DNA of 33,780 bases, from positions 1-33,780 of the forward strand of contig CAZSMU010000026.1 of NCBI GenBank assembly GCA_964607915.1, read 5' to 3'. The stretch is from JADJPL01 sp964607915 (lineage in GTDB: Bacteria; Bacteroidota; Bacteroidia; Chitinophagales; Saprospiraceae). This document shows, in pieces, positions 1-7,340 of this stretch (position 1 is its first letter; every line of letters begins with the position of its first letter). The notes below the pieces were generated by a model, which saw nothing but the letters and a program-made list of their open reading frames with translations, searched no databases and was not told the origin of the DNA. Position numbers and translations under genes: made by a program.

Positions 1-6
1 AAAAAT

Positions 7-47
7 GACTCTTTTTTCCCTCCTCGCTGACCCCGCGCAACAAGTCT
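7..47 (-). repeat. Palindromic repeat family, copy A (single arm)
   Basis: One half of the dispersed palindromic repeat, read on the minus strand from AGACTTGTTGCGCGGGG through TCAGCGAGG to a GGGAAAAAAGAGTC end. It differs from the copy at 32062-32100 by only two substitutions over about 44 nt. The opposite arm, if there is one, lies left of the window. Confidence 0.8.
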
Positions 48-134
48 ATTGTTTTTTTGAAAAAAAGAGGCAATGTTGGGCAATTTGTATTTTTTTAAGA
101 TATTTAAAAAAAATTCTAAAAGGGCACTTCCGGC

Positions 135-704
135 ATGGATAAAATCCCCCTACAAATCGTCGCGTTGGCGCACAATGAGGCCCAGCCTTCCAGCTACCTC
201 GTAATTCTCAAGGAGGAAGAAGGAACCCGCCGTTTGCCCGTCTCCATCGGAAGTTTCGAGGCACAGGCAATCGCTGCCGCCGTAGAAGGCAAAACGAATG
301 CACGTCCACTAACGCATGATTTGATTGCCAATACGCTGCGAATTTTTTCAATAGACCTGGAGGAAGTGGTCATCACTGCGCTCCGGGACAATGTGTTTTT
401 CGCGGCATTAGTTTGCCGAACGCCGCAGGGGGAGCGCATAGAGCTCGACTCGCGCACCTCCGACGCGCTGGCGCTGGCTATCCGCTTTGCTTGCCCCGTC
501 TTTACCTATCGGTCTATATTGATGGCTGCAGGAATCGTATGGGACTACCAGGAACGGCAGTCCCATACGACCGAAAAAAAACAGGGCCTCGCCTCCTTTA
601 GTGAGGAAGAACTCGAACAGCTGCTGAACGATGCCCTGGCTCTGGAAGACTATCAGAAAGCGGCCCGGATACGCGACGAAATAAACCGCAGAAAAAGTAA
701 TTGA
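135..704 (+). CDS. Bifunctional nuclease (DUF151) domain protein with C-terminal UVR motif
   Basis: 189 aa. Residues 5-135 match the DUF151/BFN fold: a beta-rich start ending in PVSIG (36-40), then the conserved stretch around D105-SR-SDALALA. Residues 156-187 form a UvrB/UvrC-type coiled motif (EEEL...AL..EDYQKAARIRDEI). This pairing is common in Bacteroidota. Family members have been linked to nuclease activity, but the physiological role is unclear, so the function stays general. No signal peptide is visible, which implies a cytoplasmic protein. The ATG at 135 is preceded by an A/T-rich leader and fits the domain start. A repeat copy begins 11 bp after the stop. Confidence 0.9.
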   Translation: MDKIPLQIVALAHNEAQPSSYLVILKEEEGTRRLPVSIGSFEAQAIAAAVEGKTNARPLTHDLIANTLRIFSIDLEEVVITALRDNVFFAALVCRTPQGERIELDSRTSDALALAIRFACPVFTYRSILMAAGIVWDYQERQSHTTEKKQGLASFSEEELEQLLNDALALEDYQKAARIRDEINRRKSN

Positions 705-715
705 CTCTCTTTTTT

Positions 716-778
716 GACTTGTTGCGCGGGGCCAGCGAGAAGAGAAAAAGAGTCATGGATCCCCCGCACAACAAGTCT
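716..778 (+). repeat. Palindromic repeat, copy B (hairpin)
   Basis: GACTTGTTGCGCGGGG (716-731) is answered by an inverted CCCCCGCACAACAAGTC arm (761-777), followed by a short T run. The core between the arms carries the family's AGCGAG...GAAAAAGAGTC segment. It lies just after the DUF151 gene, so it may act as a 3'-end hairpin or terminator. A decayed third arm is visible at about 790-825. Confidence 0.75.
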
Positions 779-868
779 TTTATACACAGACTGTTTACGA
801 GGGCCCGGCGCAACAAAAAGCCTTGTCACGCCGGTCTTTCGTAAACGATTCGCTAAAAATACAAAAAA

Positions 869-2266
869 ATGCCCATCGGGACTACGTACATGCAGCGCCG
901 TCGGCGCTTGATGCAGGACATCGGAAAAGGGCTGATCCTCCTTCCCGGCAATGAGGAAGCACCGATGAACTACACCGACAATGTCTATCCATTCCGGCAA
1001 GACAGTAACTTCCTCTATTTCACTGGTATCCGCCTGCCGCACCTGGCGGTATTGTTGGATGCAGACAGTGGTGCAGAAACGCTTTTTGGCAACGAGCCTA
1101 CTATAGACGATATCGTCTGGATGGGACCGCAGCCGAGTTTGTACGAGCTGGCGCAGGATATCGGTATTGCAAATGTCCGTCCTTTTGATGAACTGGCAGA
1201 CGTGCTACGCGAGGCGTTGGGAAAGGAGCGATGGGTGCATTATGCCCCGACGTACCGGGGTGATCAGGCCATACGCTTAGCGGAATGGTTGTCGGTACCG
1301 GTCAGGGCACTGCATGCCGGGGCTTCAGAAGCCCTCATCCACGCTATTGTGCGCCAACGAGCCGTCAAAGACGAGTCGGAGTTGGGTGAAATTGAAGCTG
1401 CGCTGGCTACTACGGGCCGCATGCATGTGGAAGTGATGCGCAAAGCGCGCGCTGGTATGTCGGAATCCGAATTGGCGGGTATTGCTGCCGGCATCGCGGT
1501 TTCGGGCGGCGGGCAACTGGCCTATGGTATCATACTCACGATTAACGGCCATGTGCTGCACAACCACGAATACCACCATACCCTGCGGGAGGGGCAGCTT
1601 CTATTGGGCGATTTTGGGGCCGAGACAGCGGGCGGATACGCAGGGGATATCACTCGTACCTTTCCCGTTTCCGCTGCATTCAGCGCGCGGCAGCGGGATA
1701 TCTATGAACTGGTACTCGCCACTGAAACCAACGCAATTCAAGCGATCCAGCCGGGGTTGCAGTATCGGGAGATTCATCTGCAGGCTGCACGGCAGATTGC
1801 ATCGGGCTTAAAGGACCTGGGCATTATGCAGGGGGATGTAGAGGAGGCTGTCGCCGCTGGCGCCCACGCGCTATTCTTCCCGCATGGATTGGGCCACATG
1901 TTAGGGCTCGACGTACACGATATGGAAGGCCTGGGGGAACAGTTGGTAGGCTACAGGCCGGGATTGGAGCGCAGCAAGCAGTTTGGGCTGAAATCCCTGC
2001 GCCTGGCGCGCGAGTTGGAGCCCGGCTTTGTGTTGACGGTGGAACCGGGGATTTACTTCATTCCGGAACTGATTTCAATTTGGGAAAAAGAGGGGCGCTG
2101 CAAGGACTTTATCCGCTACGACCGCCTGGTACCCTATTTGGATTTCACGGGCATCCGAATCGAAGACAACGTGGTGGTAACCCCGGAGGGGAATCGGGTA
2201 TTGGGAGCCCCCATTCCCAAAAGCGTAGCCGAGGTGGAAGAAATTCGCAGGGAGGCGCTGAGTTGA
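869..2266 (+). CDS. pepP: Xaa-Pro aminopeptidase (M24B family)
   Basis: 465 aa, the usual length for an aminopeptidase P type enzyme. It removes N-terminal residues that precede proline and uses a two-metal site. An N-terminal AMP_N domain (about 3-150) precedes the pita-bread catalytic domain (165-450). Visible metal ligands are D248 (LLGDFGAE), D260 (GDITRTF), H343 (GLGHMLG), E392 (TVEPGIYF) and the late Glu of IEDN. There is no signal peptide, so it should be cytoplasmic. The ATG at 869 is used; an in-frame ATG seven codons later (890) is an alternative and neither has a clear SD. The stop lies 4 bp from that of the convergent glycosyltransferase, leaving no room for a terminator. Confidence 0.93.
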   Translation: MPIGTTYMQRRRRLMQDIGKGLILLPGNEEAPMNYTDNVYPFRQDSNFLYFTGIRLPHLAVLLDADSGAETLFGNEPTIDDIVWMGPQPSLYELAQDIGIANVRPFDELADVLREALGKERWVHYAPTYRGDQAIRLAEWLSVPVRALHAGASEALIHAIVRQRAVKDESELGEIEAALATTGRMHVEVMRKARAGMSESELAGIAAGIAVSGGGQLAYGIILTINGHVLHNHEYHHTLREGQLLLGDFGAETAGGYAGDITRTFPVSAAFSARQRDIYELVLATETNAIQAIQPGLQYREIHLQAARQIASGLKDLGIMQGDVEEAVAAGAHALFFPHGLGHMLGLDVHDMEGLGEQLVGYRPGLERSKQFGLKSLRLARELEPGFVLTVEPGIYFIPELISIWEKEGRCKDFIRYDRLVPYLDFTGIRIEDNVVVTPEGNRVLGAPIPKSVAEVEEIRREALS

Positions 2267-2270
2267 TTTC

Positions 2271-3941
2271 TCAATCCCTGCTGAAGAATACAAATCCGTT
2301 TTTCCGATAGAGTTCTTCGAAGCCGCCCATTTTAAGTACTTCCTCGGCCTTGTGTATTTTGGCAACGAGGTAAACGGGCTTGTCGCTGTTCCCGTATTTC
2401 AGAAAGTAGGGATCGTGGGCCTCCGGATGGGTAGGAGGTCTTTTCCGGGCGTAAAATAGATGCGCATAGGACTTATAGCCGTGGGTCAGTATGTAGCAGT
2501 CTTCCTTGGCTTTGGACTCGAAAAACTCTATGGCGGCCCGTTGCGAATACCCTTCAACGCGCTTTACGAAGGCGATGACGGTCAGGAACACAAACAGGGC
2601 ACTACCTCCAAAGAGCAGGCAGAACCCGTTCCAGGTCTGTTTTTTAGAGAACGCGCGCAAGGAAAAAAACAGGACGGCCGCCAGGAGGAAGGCGGGCAAA
2701 GACTCGAACCCCGTCCATTGGACGTTTGCCTCGAGATTGGCCTGGGCGAAGGGGTCTTTAAACAGAGGCTTCAGGTTTTCCGCTTGTTTGCCTATCCAGG
2801 GGAGGACGAGAATGAGGAGAATATACACTCCGCCTATGGCCAGAAGCCCCCCGCGAAGCCGCCTTCCAAACGGCAGCGAGCCGTTTTTGAGTTGATAGAT
2901 CGTCCAGGCGCCGAGATAGGTGATGGGAAAATAGGCCAAAGAAGAGTAGTGGACAATTTTTGTGCCTACAATCGAAAAAAGTACGAGTACTACCCAAAAG
3001 CTGATCCGCATCCACCGCCTGAAGTCATTTTGATACTCCTCTTCCGGGGCGAGATGCTCCTTTCTAACCTTGAAAAGAGCCCTGAAGGCAAAGATAGATG
3101 CCGGGAAGCAGCCGAAGAGCAAAACGACTACATGGTAGCCCAGGAAGCCCTGGTGTCCGGCATCCGCCGTCGAGAACAGCCGGGCCTGATACACGGTGAA
3201 CTCTTTGATGAAGGCCGGGCCGTTGAGCAACAGCTCCGGGACAAACCAAAGAAGGGTGGTACCCAGGGCAATAATGGTAATCCCCGCGAAATCCCGGAGC
3301 GGGATGTAAAAACGCAGGTTTTCGTAGAGCCAGTACACCCCGGCGATGAGGGCGGCGACCAAGTAAGCCACTGGCCCTTTGGTGAGGATGCCAAGCCCGA
3401 GAAAGAGACCTGCCAGAACCTGGTAATAGCGGGCGGAATAGCGGAAGGGGAAGGCAATCCCGTCAATTTTCCAATAATATAGAATCAGGTGATAAACCCC
3501 CAGGAAGATGAACAAGTTGAACCAGGGATCAATGATGCCGGATTTGAAATAAAGAAAGGGAAGTATCGAGCCAAAGTAGGCTCCTGCCCACAACCACCCG
3601 AAGAAAGGGTTGTACAGGCGTGCCCCCAGGCGGTAGAGCAAAACCAGGGTGAGGATACCGCATAGGGCATTGGGTAGCCGCGCCGCCATTTCCCCGACTC
3701 CGAAAAGTTGCATGGAAAGGGCTTGCAGCCAGATGAACAGCGGGGGCTTCTGAAAAAAAGGCTGGTAGTCAATGTGGGGCTTTAAATAGTCGCCCCGCAC
3801 AATCATTTCCCGGGCTATCTCCGCAAAGTTAATTTCATCCCAATCGAACAAGTGTACTCCTCCCAGGAAAGGGAGGAAGAAGAGAGCCGCAAGCGCAGCT
3901 ACCAACCAGGTTTGTCGGGGGGTATTTCCGGGTTCACGCAT
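2271..3941 (-). CDS. GT39-like integral membrane glycosyltransferase (ArnT/PMT-like)
   Basis: 556 aa. After a short cytoplasmic tail come roughly ten to twelve membrane segments, then a soluble C-terminal tail (about 440-556). The first loop carries the acidic motif D33-W-D-E-I-N-F-A-E-I-A-R-E, typical of the PMT_2/GT39 clan, which uses lipid-phosphate-linked sugars and acts at the inner membrane with its active site facing the periplasm. A QKPPLF/WLQ stretch follows, as in ArnT relatives. Acceptor and donor cannot be read from the sequence; protein O-glycosylation or lipid/polysaccharide modification are both possible. It is the last gene of a unit with the RluA enzyme (45 bp upstream) and the RibF-GT2 protein. 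Confidence 0.85.
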   Translation of the reverse strand: MREPGNTPRQTWLVAALAALFFLPFLGGVHLFDWDEINFAEIAREMIVRGDYLKPHIDYQPFFQKPPLFIWLQALSMQLFGVGEMAARLPNALCGILTLVLLYRLGARLYNPFFGWLWAGAYFGSILPFLYFKSGIIDPWFNLFIFLGVYHLILYYWKIDGIAFPFRYSARYYQVLAGLFLGLGILTKGPVAYLVAALIAGVYWLYENLRFYIPLRDFAGITIIALGTTLLWFVPELLLNGPAFIKEFTVYQARLFSTADAGHQGFLGYHVVVLLFGCFPASIFAFRALFKVRKEHLAPEEEYQNDFRRWMRISFWVVLVLFSIVGTKIVHYSSLAYFPITYLGAWTIYQLKNGSLPFGRRLRGGLLAIGGVYILLILVLPWIGKQAENLKPLFKDPFAQANLEANVQWTGFESLPAFLLAAVLFFSLRAFSKKQTWNGFCLLFGGSALFVFLTVIAFVKRVEGYSQRAAIEFFESKAKEDCYILTHGYKSYAHLFYARKRPPTHPEAHDPYFLKYGNSDKPVYLVAKIHKAEEVLKMGGFEELYRKNGFVFFSRD

Positions 3942-3986
3942 ATCGGAATCAGGCTGATCTATAGGGATAACGTATTTGATCGAGGT

Positions 3987-4712
3987 TTAACGCCCCCACT
4001 TGTCCAATTGTTTGATCAGCGCCCCGAAGTCTTTGGGCAGCGGACTTTCGACAGCGAGCCGGGCCCCACTTTCGGGGTGCTCCAATCCGAGCCGGAGGGC
4101 ATGCAGGGTGAGGCGGTTCATAATAGGGCGTTCTTCTTCGCTTTTCCCAATCCTAAAATGGCGCAGTTTGATTTCCGAAAGGTAGATGGCCTCGCGCTTG
4201 CCATACATAGGGTCAACTGCCAGTGGATGGCCGATGGAGCTGAGGTGGACGCGCACCTGGTGGGTCCTGCCGGTTTTAATATTGGCCTCGACAAGGGAAA
4301 AGGCGCGGAAGGTGTCGCAGGTTTCATAAAAAGTGAGCGCATATTTTCCCATGCGGCTGATGGTCATTTTTCCCGGTACGCTGGGGTGCGGCCCTATGGG
4401 TTTCTCGATGCTGCCGTTGGGGGGGGAGGGCCTGCCCTCGACGAGGGCGAGGTAGATTTTGTCCACGCGGCGCTCGGTGAACTGGATATTGAGGTGCCGA
4501 TGGGCGCTTTCGTTTTTGGCAAAACAAATCAGCCCGCTCGTTTCGCGGTCCAGGCGGTGTACGACCCATATTGGACCGACCATTTCCTGCAGTATGGCCA
4601 ACAAGTTGGGCTTTGAGGCATCAAAGCGATCCGGGATGGTGAGTACGCCGGAAGGTTTTTCGACGACGATGAGGCAGTCGTCTTCGTAGAGTATGCGGGG
4701 CTCTGATTTCAT
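3987..4712 (-). CDS. RluA-family RNA pseudouridine synthase
   Basis: 241 aa. It isomerises specific uridines to pseudouridine in rRNA or tRNA. The family signature H52-R-L-D55-R-E-T-S-G is present, with D55 as the expected catalytic aspartate, followed by the ANIKTGRTHQVRVHL block near residue 170 and an HALRL segment. There is no S4 domain at the N-terminus, so this is a short RluA/TruC-like form; the target site cannot be assigned. Its ATG overlaps the stop of the RibF-GT2 gene by 4 bp (ATGA), implying translational coupling. Confidence 0.92.
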   Translation of the reverse strand: MKSEPRILYEDDCLIVVEKPSGVLTIPDRFDASKPNLLAILQEMVGPIWVVHRLDRETSGLICFAKNESAHRHLNIQFTERRVDKIYLALVEGRPSPPNGSIEKPIGPHPSVPGKMTISRMGKYALTFYETCDTFRAFSLVEANIKTGRTHQVRVHLSSIGHPLAVDPMYGKREAIYLSEIKLRHFRIGKSEEERPIMNRLTLHALRLGLEHPESGARLAVESPLPKDFGALIKQLDKWGR

Positions 4713-6715
4713 GCGTTGAACAGTTGGCTAAAGCGCTGGTGCTGGCGGACGAAATACTGCCACACGATAGAGCCCCTGTACAGCCCGGCCTTTCGCGGAT
4801 AGGGGCTGATCCGGTGTTCCCGGATTAGGCGGTCGTATTGCACCTTGTCGAGGAGGAGTTGCGGTAGGCGGGGGAAGAATGTCCAGTGTGCCTTTGCGAT
4901 GGCCATGAAGTGGCCGGGCTGGCCTTTGAGCAAAAAATGGAGGGCTGCGACGCCATCCAGCACGAGGCGCAGCGGCAGCAGCCAGAGCAGTTTTTTCCAG
5001 GGTTCGTTTTTAAACACGGTATAGAGCGTATTGCGGAAATTCAGATAGGCCTTTCGGGGGTTGAGGTAGTCGAGTGTCCCGCCCCCTACGTGATAGACGA
5101 CGGAGGCCGGATGGGCGATGATCTTATACCCGGCGCGCTTCATACGCCAGCAGAGGTCGATTTCTTCGGCGTGCGCAAAATAGCTGCCGTCAAAGCCGCC
5201 GAGATTGTGGTAGGCATCAGCGCGTACAAAAAAAGCAGCTCCGGTGGCCCAGAATACTTCCTGTATCTGGTCGTACTGCCCTTCGTCTTTCTCGGCCACG
5301 CCCAGGATGCGGCCCCGGCAAAACGGGTATCCCAGGGCGTCCAGCCAGCCACCCGACGCGCCGGCGTGTTCGAAGTACTCCCGCTTGTGGAAGGCGCGGA
5401 CCTTGGGTTGGGCCGCGCCAATCGCCGGGTCTTCTTCCATGAGCGAGAGGATGGGGTCAATCCACCTGGGTGTCACCTCGATATCGGAATTGAGCAAGAT
5501 GTAATAGTCCGCACGGACCTGTCGCAGGGCCTGGTTATACCCTTCGGCAAACCCGTAGTTTTTGTTCAAACACACACACTGAACCTGGGGGTAACGTGCC
5601 TCCAGAAAAGCTATGGAGTCGTCCGAGGAATGGTTGTCGGCAACGACTATAGATATCTCTGGCCCGGTATGTTGTATCAGCGCAGGTAGAAACTGCTCCA
5701 GATATTTGCGCCCGTTGTAGTTGAGCAGGACCACCGCCACGGTCGGAGCTGCTTTCCCGGGAAGGAAAGGGCCCAAGCGGGGGGCGTTCAAGAGGAGGGC
5801 CTCTGTCGTATGCTGATCTTTTACCAGTTGTGTGCGAAGGGCATCCAAAGAATCGAATTTGAGGTCACCCCGGACATAGTGGACCAACTCGAGCTGGATG
5901 GTTTCCCCATAGATGGCTTGGTTCCATCCAAAGATATGGACTTCGATGACCTTTTTTCCCGAATCGCCCATCGTGGGTTTGGGGCCGATATATAACATGC
6001 CTCCAAAGCGCGCTTGCTGGAGCCGTACGAATACCGCATAGACCCCGTCGGGGGGGATGAGCTTGCTCTTATCGCCTATCTCGAGGTTGGCGGTAGGGAA
6101 GCCGAGTTGTTTCCCTACTTTTTTACCATGTACCACCTGCCCGCTTAAAACCGGATAATGCCCCATTAACTGGGCTGCAGCGTGTACGTCCCCGCGCTCC
6201 AACGCATTGCGCACCTTAGTCGAACTGACCTTGATGGCTTCTATGTCGAACCGGGGAATCTCGACGACTTCATAGCCGAATTGCCCTGCATACCAGCGCA
6301 GGTAGTGTATGTCCCCCTGTCGCCCTACTCCAAAGCGGTGATCAAACCCTATGGCGATGTATTTGGGATGGAAGCGGCCTACCAGGAATTTCTCAATGTA
6401 TTCTTCTGCGCTGAGTTGGGAAAACTCCACCGTGAACGGCACCACCACTAAATGACCCACCCCGAACGCCTCGATGAGCTGGATTTTTTCTTCGAGGGTG
6501 TTGATCAGCGATACATCCCCTTCTCTGGGGTAAATAATCTTTCTGGGGTGGGGATGGAACGTAATCAATATGCTTTCCCCGCCAATGCTCTGCGCAAGAC
6601 GCACCACCTGGGCAATGATTTTTTGGTGCCCCTGGTGAACGCCGTCAAAGGAACCTATCGTGATGACCGCGTTGCGAAATTGCGGTAAGGTATCTAAATC
6701 GTAGTGGACTTTCAT
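4709..6715 (-). CDS. ribF: RibF riboflavin kinase/FAD synthetase joined in frame to a family 2 glycosyltransferase
   Basis: 668 aa from the ATG at 6715. Residues 1-310 are a complete RibF: the FAD synthetase nucleotidyl site IGSFDGVHQGH (20-30), FHPHPRK (53-59), SSTKVR (164-169), and the riboflavin kinase motif GFPTAN (205-210). It makes FMN and FAD. Residues 324-668 are a complete GT2 (WbbL/rhamnosyltransferase-like): VVLLNYNGR, VVADNHSSDDS and LNSD (408-411, DXD-type). The two parts are joined by about 13 residues (APRLGPFLPGKAA) with no stop and no ATG; the only plausible internal start is a GTG at 5740. Ninety further in-frame bases lie upstream of 6715, but they run into the repeat and contain the promoter element, so they are excluded. 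A real fusion or a lost stop are both possible. Confidence 0.88.
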   Translation of the reverse strand: MKVHYDLDTLPQFRNAVITIGSFDGVHQGHQKIIAQVVRLAQSIGGESILITFHPHPRKIIYPREGDVSLINTLEEKIQLIEAFGVGHLVVVPFTVEFSQLSAEEYIEKFLVGRFHPKYIAIGFDHRFGVGRQGDIHYLRWYAGQFGYEVVEIPRFDIEAIKVSSTKVRNALERGDVHAAAQLMGHYPVLSGQVVHGKKVGKQLGFPTANLEIGDKSKLIPPDGVYAVFVRLQQARFGGMLYIGPKPTMGDSGKKVIEVHIFGWNQAIYGETIQLELVHYVRGDLKFDSLDALRTQLVKDQHTTEALLLNAPRLGPFLPGKAAPTVAVVLLNYNGRKYLEQFLPALIQHTGPEISIVVADNHSSDDSIAFLEARYPQVQCVCLNKNYGFAEGYNQALRQVRADYYILLNSDIEVTPRWIDPILSLMEEDPAIGAAQPKVRAFHKREYFEHAGASGGWLDALGYPFCRGRILGVAEKDEGQYDQIQEVFWATGAAFFVRADAYHNLGGFDGSYFAHAEEIDLCWRMKRAGYKIIAHPASVVYHVGGGTLDYLNPRKAYLNFRNTLYTVFKNEPWKKLLWLLPLRLVLDGVAALHFLLKGQPGHFMAIAKAHWTFFPRLPQLLLDKVQYDRLIREHRISPYPRKAGLYRGSIVWQYFVRQHQRFSQLFNA

Positions 6716-6721
6716 GGCAGG

Positions 6722-6729
6722 CAAAGGTA
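6722..6729 (-). promoter_or_regulatory. Candidate Bacteroidota -7 element before ribF
   Basis: Minus-strand TACCTTTG is an exact match to the TAnnTTTG consensus. It ends only 6 nt before the ribF ATG, which would give a transcript with almost no leader. No convincing -33 TTTG is seen. Confidence 0.5.
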
Positions 6730-6770
6730 AGGTTTTTTCGCTTGCAAGAGGAATAGGTGAAGCGAAAAAA

Positions 6771-6809
6771 GGGCTCTTCCCCGCCTCGCCGACCCCTCGC
6801 CACAAGGCT
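6771..6809 (-). repeat. Palindromic repeat, copy C (AGCCTTGTGG subtype)
   Basis: Minus-strand AGCCTTGTGGCGAGGGGTCGGCGAGG followed by GGGGAAGAGC. The TAG stop of the lipoprotein gene (6808-6810) overlaps the first bases of the repeat. Confidence 0.7.
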
Positions 6810-7188
6810 ATTTTTCCCTTGCCATTTTCAGGATTCGCTCTTTTCCTTTTTCTATCATGCGCAGGTGCAGAGAGTCTTTGTCGAGCAATTGTACTTCAAC
6901 CGCTTTTTCCCGGGTATTCTCCCGGGTCGTGTCTTCTGTGTACAGCAGGAACGCATCTAGGTAAAATTCACCGGCTTCGGCATAATTTAGGGTACCTTGG
7001 TAGGCATATTTGCCTTTGGGCATGAATTCGAAGCGGATGAGCGTGGGGTCAATGGCGAGGGAGTCGCCTTCTTCCGTCATGGATACGCCTTTCCATTTGC
7101 CGAGCAGGTTGCGCTTTTGGATGGGGCCGCAGGAGGTGGCTGCCAGGGCAGTATTTATCACCAGCAACAAAACAAAATGTGCTCTCAA
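6808..7188 (-). CDS. Small lipocalin-like lipoprotein
   Basis: 126 aa if started at the TTG at 7188. The start gives a signal peptide (RAHFVLLLVINTALAATSC) with a lipobox-type Cys at about residue 20, so the mature protein should be lipid-anchored. After the Cys comes LLGKWKGVSM, then alternating beta strands (FEFMPKGKYAYQGTL...), resembling the small lipocalin-like proteins widespread in Bacteroidota. Ligand and role are unknown. An ATG 15 codons upstream (7233) is also open, but an exact TAnnTTTG element (7209-7216) would then lie inside the coding sequence, so the downstream TTG is preferred, with moderate confidence. The TAG stop is embedded in repeat copy C. Confidence 0.7.
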   Translation of the reverse strand: MRAHFVLLLVINTALAATSCGPIQKRNLLGKWKGVSMTEEGDSLAIDPTLIRFEFMPKGKYAYQGTLNYAEAGEFYLDAFLLYTEDTTRENTREKAVEVQLLDKDSLHLRMIEKGKERILKMAREK

Positions 7189-7208
7189 GTTTCTTGGTTT
7201 TAATACGG

Positions 7209-7216
7209 CAAAGGTA
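7209..7216 (-). promoter_or_regulatory. Candidate -7 element before the lipocalin-like lipoprotein
   Basis: Minus-strand TACCTTTG, an exact TAnnTTTG match, ends 20 nt upstream of the proposed TTG start. This is the main argument against the ATG at 7233. Confidence 0.5.
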
Positions 7217-7270
7217 CATTTTTTGACCGACATAGAACGGGCTTGTGTGAAAAGTCCGCCAGGTATCGAT

Positions 7271-7340
7271 AGGCCTGTGGCGAGGGGGCAGTGAGAAGGG
7301 GGAAAGTGCCTTCCTGCACGGACCCCCTCGCCACAAGGCT
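7271..7340. repeat. Palindromic repeat, copy D (full hairpin)
   Basis: AGGCCTGTGGCGAGGGGG (7271-7288) and CCCCCTCGCCACAAGGCT (7323-7340) are inverted arms with two mismatches over 18 bp. The right arm contains the first two bases (minus-strand sense) of the nhaD TAG stop, so the element starts inside the gene end. Confidence 0.75.

Noticed and set aside
2460..3482. Long plus-strand ORF (340 aa) antisense to the GT39-like gene
   Set aside because: It has no recognisable domain, is rich in charged and Gly residues typical of an antisense shadow, and the minus-strand frame encodes a clear membrane enzyme throughout.
3852..4616. Plus-strand ORF of 254 aa across the GT39/RluA junction
   Set aside because: It overlaps conserved RluA motifs on the other strand and shows no family features.
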